NCBI GenBank assembly: GCA_023376005.1
Contig: CM042143.1
Location: 83,722,884 to 83,786,883 of the forward strand
Direction: 5' to 3'
Source of the DNA: Doryteuthis pealeii
Lineage: Eukaryota > Mollusca > Cephalopoda > Myopsida > Loliginidae
DNA length: 64,000 nt
Made by a program: the position numbers and the translations under genes. Positions 42,970-54,239 of the stretch are shown here, in pieces. Within the stretch, counting starts at the first letter, position 1, and every line of letters begins with the position of its first letter. The notes beneath the pieces were generated by a model. It saw only the letters and a program-made list of their open reading frames with translations, had not been told where the DNA came from and did not search any database.

Positions 42970-43222
42970 GTAAAGTCGTATGGGCGGCCTAATGTCGGTA
43001 ACAGCCAGACAGCGAGGGAGTCTATCCCCTTTTCACTAGCGCTAGACCAAGGAGAGTATTTTAGCATCTGAGGTGGAGCTTCACACCTACCATCAGTTCC
43101 TCCTCACTTTACCGCACAGATCCCTGTGCTACTCATACGCTGAGTTGACGAGGGCCGGTATCGAACCAAGAACCTTGTGATTCCTAGCCGAACACTCTAC
43201 CGACTGAGCTAAACCGGCCCTA
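42970..43222 (-). mobile_element. tRNA-derived SINE (type d), reverse, near complete
   Basis: Minus sense from 43222: gggccggtttagctcagtcg (box A tagctcagtcgg), gtgttcggctaggaatc, box B ggttcgatacc, then body with gcggtaaagtgagg, aactgatggtaggtg, ctccttggtctagcgc and gaaaaggggatagactcc. About 250 bases, both boxes intact. It is a SINE head, not a tRNA gene. Confidence 0.82.
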
Positions 43223-43341
43223 TTAAAAGCGATACTCTTTAGAAATTACTCATTTTGGTTGTTATACTCAAAACGTTTCAGCTGTTGTAGTTTCCGGAGA
43301 GTACAGTGACCAAAGCGTTGTGGGTATAGCAACCAAGATAA

Positions 43342-43344
<3 letters not shown>

Positions 43345-43393
<49 letters not shown>
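43345..43393. repeat. (TA)n array
   Basis: Serves as the 3' tail side of the reverse SINE that follows. Confidence 0.92.
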
Positions 43394-43398
<5 letters not shown>

Positions 43399-43585
43399 AA
43401 TCCCTCCACGCGAGCAGGATGCAACACAAATCAATTTCTAAAGCGGACTTTAACAGGATTCATACCTTTTCCAAAAAGCATTCGCGCTATGTGAAATGCA
43501 GACAGCCTCGTCCAAGACTTGAACTTGTCTCGTCGTGTCCATTTTCTACGACGGTAACCATTACACCACGCGCCTCCACGCAAGA
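43394..43585 (-). mobile_element. tRNA-derived SINE (type c), reverse
   Basis: Minus sense: ggaggcgcgtggtgtaatgg, taccgtcgtagaaaatgg, box B-like caagttcaagtc, body gcgaatgctttttggaaaa..., ending gcatcctgctcgcg next to (TA)n. Middle part shortened. Confidence 0.75.
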
Positions 43586-43704
43586 TGAGTATAGCAGTCT
43601 GTAATGTGTAAAGAATAATGATAGCAACGCCTCATCACAGAATTGTAGGCTGATGTTTAAAAACGAGTGCATTATAATATAGTCGAAATAAATATTTAAT
43701 GAAA

Positions 43705-44237
43705 TTATTTGGTTGGGGCATAATTATTTCGGCTTTTTTTTTAAAGACAAATTTTATTCAACAGAAAAAATCGGACGCGTTTGGCTTTGTTGTTGTTATT
43801 ATCGGAGATACATTTCTGAACTTTTTGAGATGAGCGATGGTCTAATGATACATATTGAAGTCTTCCGGACATCATTTTTATTATCAAGCTTTCGTCCTCT
43901 TCCACGGTTGCCAAAAGTACCTGATCGTTGAAATTTGATGGTCGACCTCTTTTTTCTTCATCTGCGAGTTTCGGATCGCCCGATTTGAACTTCCTGAACC
44001 ATCTTTCAGTTTGGTGATTGTTCCTTCACCAAAAAGTTCATTGAGGTCGCGAAATGACTGCGCTTTATTCCAACTTTTCTCGAAGAGCATAATATAACGA
44101 ATGTGGATTTGATTTCCGATACGCATTCTGAAAAAAAGAGAATTATTTTATATGAAATAAATGAAACAAACCACCAATTGTTATTTTTGATAAAATTTGT
44201 TGAAAAAAGACCCAATAATTATGCACCAACCCAATAT
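43705..44237 (-). pseudogene. Mariner element with N-terminal transposase remnant
   Basis: The ends are inverted repeats: ggttggggcataattatttc on the left, aataattatgcaccaaccc on the right. Minus frame 43884-44126 starts MRIGNQIHIRYIMLFE and has WNKAQSFRDLNELFGEGTI. A shift then gives RSGDPKLADEEKRGRPSNFNDQ, the helix-turn-helix and GRP linker of a mariner-type transposase. The catalytic two thirds are missing. Confidence 0.75.
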
Positions 44238-44922
44238 CTATTTATCTAACTATCTATCTATCTATCTCATTTATAAAGCATCAAATTAATTTAAACCAAG
44301 TTCGTTAAATTAATCGTGTTGATGTTTGTTTATGCGATTCATGATTTAAACATAAAGAAAACAAATATTAAATTACCACGATTCGGAAAACATCACATAC
44401 GACATACAGAAACACTGGACAGCTGTTTCGACATATTAGGTCTTATCAGCTGTGTATACCGTGATCTCCCTCACTGGAGATCGAACCAAATGTTAAAAAA
44501 TATTGTTTTTGTTAAATAAAAATTTGTTGAAAAAAAAAGCCGTAATAATTATGCATGGTGGTAAAAAAATTAACGCTTATAATGCCATCTAACGACAAAG
44601 CAGGGAACGATTTTGGTTGCTAAACCAATAAATTTCGAACTGAAACTTGATTAATGAGTCGCCACTTACATTGAAGTAAACATTCATTTTGCTCCAAATT
44701 GATGGCCTTAAACACACAACTCAATTGTGTTGTAAAAATGTCTATGTTATAAAGAATTCATAAAACAGATAGTTTTTTCTTAAGAACCATTGACAGTTGA
44801 ATAGAAATATCGTGATGTGTCAATTTTCTCCAATTTGATTTCTTTTCCACAACCAGTGCGGAACAAATGGATGTCTTCTGACTTACTTGAACTTCTGAAT
44901 TCAGAATCGCTCAACCTATTTC

Positions 44923-44923
<1 letters not shown>
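44238..44923. other. Second mariner-type end and unassigned DNA
   Basis: atctatctatctat repeats at 44238-44275. At 44516-44560, aaatttgttgaaaaaaaaag followed by ccgtaataattatgcatggtg resembles the right end of the mariner at 43705, so another decayed copy may lie here. The rest is unassigned. Confidence 0.4.
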
Positions 44924-44960
<37 letters not shown>

Positions 44961-44961
44961 T
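44924..44961. repeat. (TAA)n array
   Basis: Twelve units or so, left boundary of a LINE chain. Confidence 0.93.
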
Positions 44962-45358
44962 CCAAGCCAGAAGACGAGACATAGTATTGATTAATAAGAA
45001 AAACAGAACTTGTCAACTCGTAGATTTTGCAGTTCCAGCATATCAGGGTGAAGATGAAAGAAAAAGAAAAGATAGACAGATACCTGGACCTTGCTAGAGA
45101 ATTGAAAAAGCTGTGGAATATGAGGGTGAAAGCGATACTAATTGTAGTTGGTGCACTTGGAACGGTCCCCAAAAAGCTTAGAAAACAGTGTGGGGGGATT
45201 GGAAATCAACGGAAGAATTGAGAACATACAGACAACAGCATTGTTGAAATCGGCTAGAAACTTAGAAGAGTCCTGGAACCTAGTGAGACTTGTTGTCACT
45301 CAGACTCCAGTGAAAGACATCAACTAACGCTTGTGTGAAAAAAAACTCAGAAGGAGTG
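44962..45358 (+). pseudogene. RLE-type LINE, 3' fragment (second chain, copy 1)
   Basis: Starts at the endonuclease motif (RRRDIVLINKKNRTCQLVDFAVPA), shifts frame, then reads MKEKEKIDRYLDLARELKKLWNMRVK and VVGALGTVPKKL. Ends gtgtgaaaaaaaactcagaaggagtgaaa, then (TAA)n. Confidence 0.82.
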
Positions 45359-45360
45359 AA

Positions 45361-45409
<49 letters not shown>

Positions 45410-45410
45410 G
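45359..45410. repeat. (TAA)n array between LINE copies
   Basis: About 17 units. Confidence 0.93.
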
Positions 45411-46652
45411 TGATAAAAGGGGAAAAGGAAACTAATGGACGGAATACAACTACCAAATCAAGACACTTGGAGAAAAACAAAGTAACAAATACTTAGGAAT
45501 TTTTGAAGCAGACAATATCAAGCAAACAGAGATGAAAGGAAAAATTTAAAAAGAATATCTCAGGAGAACAAGAAAACTCCTAGAAACCAAGCTCAGCAGA
45601 AATCTCATCAAAGGGATAAATACATGGGCCGTCCCATTACAAGATACTCTGGGCCATTCTTAAACTGGACAAAAGAGGAACTCAGACAGATTGACTAAAG
45701 GACTAGGAAATTAATGACAATGCACAAAGCTTTACACTCTTGAAACGATAGAGATAGGCTACATTTATCAAGAAAGGAAGGTAGAAGAAGTTTTGCCAAC
45801 ATAGAGGATTGCGCAGAAAACAAGAAAACAAAGATGGGAAGAAAGACAATTATATGGATACGTCAAAAGTCAAATTAGAAACGTTGAACATGAAAGACTA
45901 GGACAGGGTTAAGAAGAGGAAACCTCAAGAGAGAAACTGAATCGCTAATAATTGCTACTGAAAACAAAGCCATAAGAACAAATTATATCAAAGCGAAAAT
46001 TGATAAACACATCAAAACAGTAAATTTAAAGTGTGTGGTGACAGTGATGAGACCATACACCATGTATTAAGCGAATGTAATAAACTAGCACAACGGGAAT
46101 ACAAGGCCAGGTACGACTGGGCTGGGAAGGTGATCCATTGGGAATTATGAAAAAAAATTTTTTGACCATATAACAAAATGGTATATACATAAATCAGAAT
46201 ATGTTCTTGAGTAATGAAACGCATAAAATTCTCTGGGACTTCGAGATAAAGACGGATCACATTATCCCAGCCAGGAAAGCAGACATAGTATTGATTAACA
46301 GGAAAAAAAGAGAACATGTCAACTGGTAAACTTTGCAGTTCCAGCAGATCACAGGGTGAAGATGAAGGAAAACGAAAAGATAGACAAATACTTGAACCTT
46401 GCCAAAGAATTGAAACAGCTGTGAAAATGAGGGTGAAAGTGATACCAATTGTAGTTGGTGCACTAGGAACGGTCCAAAAAAGCCTGGGAAAAATACTGGA
46501 GGAACTGGAGATCAGAGGAAGAATTGAGACCATCCAGACAACTGCATTGCTACACTCGTCTAAAATACTCAGAAGAGTCCTGGAGACTTGAGGAGACTTG
46601 TTGTCACTCAGACTCCAATAAAAGACCATCAGCTATCGCTGGTGTGAAAAAC
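45411..46652 (+). pseudogene. RLE-type LINE, 1.2-kb copy (second chain, copy 2)
   Basis: Begins just past the RT catalytic core (KRGKRKLMDGIQLPNQ), then FLNWTKEELRQID*RTRKLMTMHKALH and KQLYGYVKSQI. The CCHC motif has its first Cys replaced (FKVCGDSDETIHHVLSEC, Phe codon 46025-46027). Then REYKARYDWAGKVIHWEL, KSEYVLE, RKADIVLINRKKREHVNW-type endonuclease sequence with frameshifts, and VVGALGTVQKSL. Many stops. Ends gtgtgaaaaactta, then (TAA)n. Antisense open frames across it are shadows. Confidence 0.82.
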
Positions 46653-46655
46653 TTA

Positions 46656-46720
<65 letters not shown>

Positions 46721-46721
46721 T
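46653..46721. repeat. (TAA)n meeting (ATT)n head to head
   Basis: The array changes from TAA to ATT units at about 46690, forming an imperfect hairpin of about 30-base arms. Confidence 0.92.
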
Positions 46722-47094
46722 AAATGGTTACACGCGTGTTTGAAGTAAGTTTTCGTTCTACAACACTGCAGAAAACAGCTCTTCACAAAAGGAGAAAGAA
46801 AAAAGGCGTCATGTTATTTATCTTTCTTTGTTTATCTACACTGTAATTTTTGGGTGGGCGCTGCATGAATATTTAACCTTTGACCTTAGAAGAAGAAAAG
46901 AAAAAAGAAAAGAAAAGAAGAAGAAAAACAAGTTTCATTTATTTAAATAAAACATGTATCTGTAAATTTCTTTGAAAATGTTTCACGCTTTATTATGAGA
47001 TTGATGGGAAATATCAGAAATGTCTTTGAATTGTGCGTGTATATTCATCAACCATCGTTGCATAACTCTTTACCTAAATCAAAACTTTAACTTT
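46722..47094. other. Unassigned, purine-rich patch
   Basis: agaaaagaaaa-type patch at 46888-46930. No gene. Confidence 0.3.
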
Positions 47095-47683
<589 letters not shown>

Positions 47684-48084
47684 AATATACCTCCATACCC
47701 GTGGTTGTATACAGATATACTTATCTGGGATACTTAGGTTTTTCTTAGCTTCGGAGTAGATATGGATAACTGTTATCTCATCTTCTATAGTTCTGTATAT
47801 TCCATCTTAGCTCAGTTTATCTCTAGGCTGGTTGTTCTTCTTTTGGATTCTTCTGTAATTGATGCTGAGACGTCTTGTGTTGTTGTTTGCTTTTAGTTAA
47901 CGAACATAAGACTTTGCTTTGTATATTTGATAGGTTACCTATTGATTATGTAACATCATTATTTTCACAAAAGTAATAGTTTTATGAATTCTTTCCCTGA
48001 GAAAATCATGGCTGTGTATAAATGTTCGATAAATAAATGCAAACAAAAGTGTTGATTATAGAGGTTAGTGTTGTATAAAGTAAG
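47684..48084. repeat. First copy of a diverged direct repeat
   Basis: ataccc-gtggttgtata, gatatacttat, ggatacttag, tgttgttgtttgcttttag and cataagacttt recur in order at 48355-48640. Confidence 0.5.
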
Positions 48085-48325
48085 TAAAGTCATATGGGCG
48101 GCCTAATGTCGGTATCAGCCATACAGTGAGGAAGTATATCCCCTTTTCACTAGCACAAGACCAAGGAGATTATTTCAGCGTCTGATATGGAGCGCCACAC
48201 CAACCATCAGCTCCTCACTTTACCGCACAGATCTCTGTGCTACTCATACGCTGAGTCGGTGAGGGCCGGTATCGAACCAGGAACCTTGTGATTCGTAGCC
48301 GAACACTCTAAGCCGGCCATTTTTG
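48085..48325 (-). mobile_element. tRNA-derived SINE (type d), reverse, box A deleted
   Basis: Same family as 42970. Box B (ggttcgatacc in minus sense) kept at 48268-48278; the box A stretch is missing (cactctaagccggcc). It lies between the two copies of the direct repeat. Confidence 0.78.
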
Positions 48326-48354
48326 TTGTATAGCATACCTTATTTCTTCGTATA

Positions 48355-48860
48355 TTATACCGGTAGAGTATATCTGAATACCCGTGGTTGTACACGAATA
48401 TACTTATTTTTTTGCTTGGATACTTAGCTTCTGTTTCTTCTATCTTGCTTTATTCCATCTTAGCTTGGGATGAATATATCTCTTGGTCAGTCTAGGCTGG
48501 TGGCTGGATTTCTTAATCTGTGCTGGTTATCTTAGCTGGCTCTTGTGTTATTCTGGATCTGATCCGGGTCTTTTTGTGTTGTTGCTTTGTTTTCAATTAA
48601 CGACACAAGACTTTATTTTTGTTTCGAGCTCATATTCTATTTTTATGAATAAACGTGCAGATATTTTGGCTATTGGGACGATAGACACCATATGTCTTAC
48701 TCGTCCCAGCACTCAGCAAAACCTGATTTTCTAAATTAAATTCCCACTTACACACTGGCGAATCAGTGAAGGGGTCAATACAGAGTTACATCGTCATTTT
48801 GAATCTACACTTACTGAAGACAATTAATAGGCAACGTATCAATTATGTAACATTGGGTGT
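48355..48860. repeat. Second copy of the diverged direct repeat and unassigned DNA
   Basis: See 47684. Both copies are later followed by tatgtaacat. A solo or paired LTR is possible but I see no clear TG...CA ends or polyprotein. Confidence 0.45.
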
Positions 48861-49500
48861 TTTTTATTTCCTGTTTTAAAAGGTTGGTATTCTCCTATCA
48901 ACTAATTTGCCACGTTTCCAGCCTAAGTTCAATGTGTCCATAGTAAAGAACACATGAATATATGAGTATAAGCCCCTTTGGCCGGGTTGTGGCCCTAATA
49001 CAACTGGGTACCAGACCAGTCCGTCTTGGGTGACCCTCCCAGGAACTTAAGTTCCCAACGGCATGGCTATGACTACCAAGTTTACACAGTCCTATCGTGA
49101 TGAGGGGGGGGGGTGAACTCTAGAAATAATGTGCTAGATGGTCGTAGAGAAAAGAGCTTCCTCCTCCGCCCTTTTACAGGTCTTATTTTTAATTCTCCAG
49201 GGTGTCTAGCCACTCTCCTCTCCAGACAAAATATGTGGAGTTACCAGTTTAGTCGCTGATGGTCGGACTATGAAACAAGTAGTACTGGTTACATAGTACC
49301 AGTAGCACATTGAGTGATCTGACACATGAACTGTCTGGTTACTGCACTGTGATCAATTGTGCCTTCACCTTTCGCAAAATACAGATACACACTCAGATTT
49401 GTTAAGTGCTTATCTATACATTTATAAAGGGCAGTTGGTGTGTATATATGTATGCATTTATGTATGTCCGGATGAAACTACGAAAATAAAACAATTAACG
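48861..49500. other. Unassigned, one repeat-like patch
   Basis: 48968-49090 (ggccgggttgtggccc ... cccaacggcatggctatgac) has the look of an interspersed repeat but is single in this window. Poly(G) at 49104-49112. Confidence 0.3.
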
Positions 49501-49505
49501 ACAAA

Positions 49506-49515
49506 GTATATATAT

Positions 49516-49562
<47 letters not shown>

Positions 49563-49639
49563 CTGTATGGTTATACAGTGAGATTTTGAAGATCCCAAAT
49601 AGAATCATCCCTTACAACCAGTCATTTGGATTACCTTAC

Positions 49640-49686
<47 letters not shown>
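49506..49686. repeat. Two (TA)n arrays around an 80-base spacer
   Basis: (TA)n 49506-49561 and 49645-49686; the spacer is unassigned. Confidence 0.9.
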
Positions 49687-49689
<3 letters not shown>

Positions 49690-49861
49690 CGGTTCTTGTT
49701 TTGTTGCAAAGATTATCAAGATTTGATTCATATTTACGTAGATATCCTAAAATTAAAATATGCATAATAATAATGGATCTGTGAGACTAACTTGTTAACC
49801 ATTACACCACTTTTTTATCCCCCTCCCATCTACCCGGGTGATGCTGGGTAGCCGCTTCTAG
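49687..49861 (+). mobile_element. Helitron-like 3' terminus (third family, H3)
   Basis: Hairpin ctaccc-gggtgatgct-gggtag (about 49830-49851), then ccgctt, then CTAG before a T: a Helitron-style end unlike H1 and H2. The 5' end was not identified, so the start is nominal. A tRNA-SINE-like trace (taaccattacaccac) lies inside. Confidence 0.5.
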
Positions 49862-50236
49862 TTATGAAATAAAGAATGTAAAGCAGAATGAGCGCTTTCT
49901 CAATTAACAGACTGGAATTTTAAGTGTATTAAAAAGAAAAACAGAGAAAAATCCATTTTGAGTTCTATACACGATAACATATCACAATGCTCAAACGCCA
50001 TACTCCGTTTCAAATCAAGCGACTTAGTGCGATGCGGGGGGGGGGATTTTTTGAAGAAGACTGAATTTTAAGTTCTTGGTTAGCTACTACGAGGTCAAGT
50101 GAATAAAGTGATCAGAGATTTGTATCGGATATATTCGGGCACTCCACCTCTAATGGCGAACTCCATTGTAGGTCTTAAGAATTTGAAAGATCAGCATATA
50201 CATCCCCACTCTTACACCACTGGCACTTATCTTCAA
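49862..50236. other. Unassigned
   Basis: Poly(G) at 50036-50045. Nothing else recognised. Confidence 0.3.
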
Positions 50237-50630
50237 TCTTATTAATAAAGGAGATAGGTCTCTATTTATCTGTAACCGAAACTACGTCACTGCTTACGTC
50301 ACATTACCCAAAATCGTCATAACATAGTATAGATACACTCAAAATTTGAGCATACAAAACGGTCCTCATTGTTTTTTAAAACAATCTTTAGTAAAGACAT
50401 GCCCGGTATTATATATTTAATTATCTATTTTATTTCAATATATATTTAAAGTTATCAGAACTATTTTTCCATTTCAAATTTTTATTTTATTTTATTTTAT
50501 TTTTTTTTTACTCCTTTAATAAATTTGATGATTTTACTTATGGTACAAATTCTCCGACATTGAATTTTTAACTCCCACCCACTCAGGCAATAACTTTCAA
50601 AAATTAATTTTACACCGCCCGGAGAGTGTT
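50237..50630 (+). mobile_element. Helitron H2, decayed
   Basis: TCTTATTAATAAAGGAGATAG start after A, ctgtaaccgaaactacgtc, and a trace of the terminal hairpin (cgcccggagag) near 50617-50627. The terminal CTAG is lost in poly(T). Confidence 0.65.
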
Positions 50631-50949
50631 TTTTTTTTTTTCATTTTGCTTGTTCCAATAATGATCGATTCCAAAACACCTCTTGCTACGTGCATCCAGT
50701 TTTAATGCCTTGTTCAATAAAAAATAGGAAATGATCATCTGAAAACTAATCCACTTAAAAGTAATTTCACATTAAAATGTTACGCGAAACGGTAATTTCA
50801 CTCTTCTATCCTAATTGGTTGATTCTAATGACATGTCAAAACGTCTGGGGTTATTTTATTGCTATTAGTTAGGGAATCGAGTTCCCTGTATGTTCATATA
50901 TACATTTTTGTGTACTTTCTTAACTTAAGATCGATTTCTTAAACATATC
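50631..50949. other. Unassigned
   Basis: Nothing recognised. Confidence 0.3.
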
Positions 50950-51440
50950 AATTTGGCCTATAGATAGAACACTAACAGGTACTACCACTCCGGTCCAGAG
51001 TGGACCAGGTGGTGATAGCATTGAAATGGTACTCTATACTCCCTAGATCTCCAGAACTAAAGACTCGCCATCAGGTGTAGTTTAGTATCATACCCAGGAC
51101 GTCCGCTTTGTAGGGAGGGCCTTACCCCTCTGCATGCATATACTCACTTCGGAGGGCCGTGTCCCATGGCTTCGGCCACTAGACCGAAATGAAATTAACG
51201 GCGTGATCCCGGGACCCAGGCAACACCTGTCCCCTTGATTTAAAGGGGAAGGGCTGGGTTTATTGCCCAGTGCCTGAAGCGCCCCTTTAGGGAGAATGCC
51301 GAAGGGATCAACGCATTTTTTGTGCCTGCCATTCCATGGCCCCACAAAAATGGACCCTTGAGTCTGACCTGCATGGTGGGATGCGGGAAAATACCTATCT
51401 TTAGAGGAGACAGTGCGCATATTATATGCCCTGCTAACTG
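50950..51440 (+). mobile_element. Q-family repeat variant, higher GC
   Basis: Starts in the Q middle (ctaacaggtactaccactcc, ccagagtggacc). It then continues into a GC-richer body not seen in other Q copies here (cagtgcctgaagcgcccctt and surroundings, with several short hairpins). It may be a distinct subfamily or a second repeat. Confidence 0.5.
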
Positions 51441-52052
51441 GATGAAGAAGATCTATTTGATCTATAGATGTTTGCCCTAACAGGTGCTAGCTGTCCGGGT
51501 CAGTGTGAACCCTTGAGTAATGTGCCATTTTGGTGGAGAGCAAATATCTTTTTTATGGTCAGAATGAATATAAAAATGGAAAACTATTGCCAGAAAACGC
51601 AAATCTTGGAAATAAGATGGTCAGTCAGGTGTCTAAATAATCTTCCGTACCCACAGGATATAAATACTTACAAGAACGATAGTCTATGTTTCTTTTTGTG
51701 TGTGTGTGTCGTCTGACGTGTCTGTACGGTAGTCAGTTATAGTGAGGGGACCATCTGCCGGGGGTCCAGTCGAGCAGAAACAAGAACAAGCTTCACACAT
51801 CAACGGAGATTGGAGATTGTGACGCTCTTTCGATGTTAGAGGATGAGTGAGAGGAAAGGAGTAGAAGGAAGAGGAGGGAGAATAGATGGTGGATGGGACA
51901 AGTAGAGAGAGAGAGGGAGGGGGAAGTATACAACGATAACAATACGCCCACCTGTCAGCCTTTTTGTGCTAAGACACCACAGACATACACTCACCTATGT
52001 GAGCGTTTTCTTCCACACACGTAAATATACACACGCACACACGCGCATAGAT

Positions 52053-52094
<42 letters not shown>

Positions 52095-52310
52095 GTACAC
52101 GTACACGTACACGCCCACATACATGCATATACGGTCAGAAACGCATTAGTATATATTTAAAGGACTATACTCCACGCATCAATAAATTTTAGCTTGCGTT
52201 TTGGACAATTACAGTGGACATACATAGTATATATTATGCAATTATACACAAGGAATACATTAGTATAACAGAGATACATACATATATTTACGTATAAAGT
52301 ATAACATATG
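51441..52310. repeat. Unassigned with purine-rich and (CA)n tracts
   Basis: A Q-like trace at 51466-51520, a G/A-rich tract at 51838-51930, and (CA)n at 52050-52093 with ACGT-type variants. No gene. Confidence 0.4.
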
Positions 52311-52580
52311 TGGAGGCGCGTGGTGTAATGGTTAGAGTCGTAGGAAATAGACACGACGAGGCGAGTTCAAATCTTGGACGAAGCTTCTTGCATTTCACAT
52401 AGCGCTAATACCCTAGGGAAAGGTACGAATCCAATTATACTTCCTCCAGCTATGGACTCTTTAACCTTGCTTTGGCAACCGGTCTAGGAGAAGGAAAACT
52501 GAATTCAAATCTATTAAAATCCGCTTAAAAATTGACCTTGTGTCACATCGTACTCGTACAGAGGGGTTTGTAAATATATA
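52311..52580 (+). mobile_element. tRNA-derived SINE (full head), reference copy
   Basis: ggaggcgcgtggtgtaatgg (box A about 52321-52335), gagtcgtaggaaatag, box B gagttcaaatc (52363-52373), body gcgctaataccctagggaaa, ggagaaggaaaactgaattc, gaccttgtgtcacatcg, and a short (TA)n tail at 52572. Both Pol III boxes are recognisable. Best copy in the window for typing the a, b and c variants. Confidence 0.85.
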
Positions 52581-52599
52581 TATATACGTAAACCTATCC

Positions 52600-53160
52600 G
52601 AAAGAATAAATATGCGACCTTGCTGAATTGTTATGGGCCTACAATGGACTCCACCGAGGAGGTAAAGGAATCCTTTTAGAGTAACCTTCTCCTGGGACGT
52701 ACAAAATTTCGTGATAAACTCTATGTCATAGGTGACTTCAATGCTCGTGTTGGATGTGACACACTGACTTGGGGAAGAATAATTGGTAAACATGGCGTAG
52801 GAAATGTAAACTCTAATGGTCTCTTACTGCTGTGTCTTTGTTGTGAATTCAGTCTTATGATTACTAACACGATTTTCCATCAACGGAACAGTTTCAAAAC
52901 CGCCTGGCGACATCCTAGAACAGGCCACGACCATCTCATTGACTAAATTATAGTTCGTGGTCATGATTGTCGGGACATAAAGCTGACTCAATCACTAGCT
53001 ATTGGACAATGTTGGTCAGATCACAAGATTGTTTACGCTTGCATGTAAGGAAACCTGTTCGAAACAACAGTGCTAAACCACCAAGAAAGGTAGATGTAAC
53101 AAAGTTGAAAGATACGAAAATCTTGAGCGCTTTCCAAACAATATTTGACCAATCAATATA
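52600..53160 (+). pseudogene. LINE APE-type endonuclease fragment
   Basis: One frame with three stops reads PTMDSTEEVKESF, then KLYVIGDFNARVG, TAWRHPRTGHDHLID, IIVRGHDCRDI and CWSDHKIVYA. GDFNARVG and SDHK are the landmarks of the AP-endonuclease domain of CR1/RTE/Jockey LINEs. After a frameshift the sequence continues RLHVRKPVRNNSAKPPRKVDVTKLKD. No RT follows; it is cut by the transposon at 53166. Confidence 0.82.
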
Positions 53161-53165
53161 GATGT

Positions 53166-53692
53166 AGATTATAAAGTAACTCCTTATTTTTAAAATCTTA
53201 TTTATTTCTAAATCATTATTTTTACAAAAAATGAATATTAGATGAACACGCATAACACAGGGTTTTATTTTAAATTCTATATGGGCACCAGCATTCGCCT
53301 CCAGCCTCTCAAGCCGCTTGGGAATCGTAACAACTGATCTTCCCAGGAACTCTTGTGGAATGACAGAGATGATTTCTTGTATTCGTCCTTCAAGTTCCTC
53401 CAAAGTCGTTGGTTTCGTAGAGTAGATTTGCTCCTTCAACTAACCCTAAAGAAAAAGGTCGCAGCGTTTTAAATCAGGGCTTCTAGCCGGCCACTCATGT
53501 GAACCATGTCTACCCATCCATCTCCTAAGAAAATGTCGATTCAGCCATTCACGAACAACAATAGCAAAATGTGGAGGAGTACTATCTAGCATAAAAATGA
53601 AGTCTTCAATATTCTTACACGTACTGACAACTAGCCAGACAAAAAAAAATGCAAATAGTTTAAAATATGGAGTTATTTTCGGTCACCCTGTA
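53166..53692 (-). pseudogene. Mariner/Tc1-type transposon with transposase C-terminal remnant
   Basis: Minus sense: near 53690 the end acagggtgaccgaaaataac. Inside are readings HEWPARSPDLKRCDLFL (third catalytic D in RSPDL), stops, then LKEQIYSTKPTTLEELEGRIQEII and IPKRLERLEANAGAHIEF. The other end is ggagttactttataatc at 53168. W(P)xRSPDLxxCDFFLWG...LKxxVY is the signature of mariner/Tc1 transposases. The middle of the gene is missing. It is the closest relative in this window of the deleted elements in units A, B and C. Confidence 0.8.
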
Positions 53693-54239
53693 TATTTCAT
53701 ATTGCAGGAATCAAGCTTTACACTATATCCGTGGAAAGGAATAAACGGGTTTTGCAGAAAGGTTTCTGGGCATTATCTTAGATAGAGATAATATTTATAA
53801 ACTTATCCCCTTTAACAAAAATTAGCATTTCTGTTTCTGTTTGTGTATGTGTGTGTTTATGTGTGTGTGCACACACACGCGAGTGTGTATAATATGATTG
53901 AACAAAATCAATTTGATATAAAGAAGCAGATTTATTCATGGATGGCAGTTGCTGAGTTTGGTTCCCAGCACCAGAGTTAAATATGCCGCCTTACCGATTT
54001 ATATAGCAAGTATGCGTTTAAAAGTAAGGAAATACAATGAATATATGGTGATATTTGGGTGTGTAATTTGTTAAAAATTCATGATAACCCATAAAAATAA
54101 CAGGATGAAATGAATGGTTGGAATGCCATAATGTATAAAAGCCGTCACCATGAACTCAATAATCATTGATAAGCTCAAATTAAATTTGCTTAATGATATC
54201 AATATGTTTTATTTCTCTGAATTTTTTAGATGAGGCTTG
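53693..54239. other. Unassigned
   Basis: A short tg/ca-rich patch at 53848-53890; otherwise nothing recognised. Confidence 0.3.

Noticed and set aside
46012..46629. 205-codon minus-strand open frame
   Set aside because: It is the antisense of the RLE LINE copy at 45411-46652, whose plus-strand reading matches the family.
47684..48640. LTR retrotransposon
   Set aside because: The direct repeats are too diverged, and no TG...CA ends, primer-binding site or gag/pol reading were visible; kept only as a low-interest finding.
50036..50045. Poly(G) runs (also 49104-49112, 62137-62146) as G-quadruplex or regulatory sites
   Set aside because: Single short homopolymers without the spaced G-tracts needed; probably replication slippage or sequencing noise.
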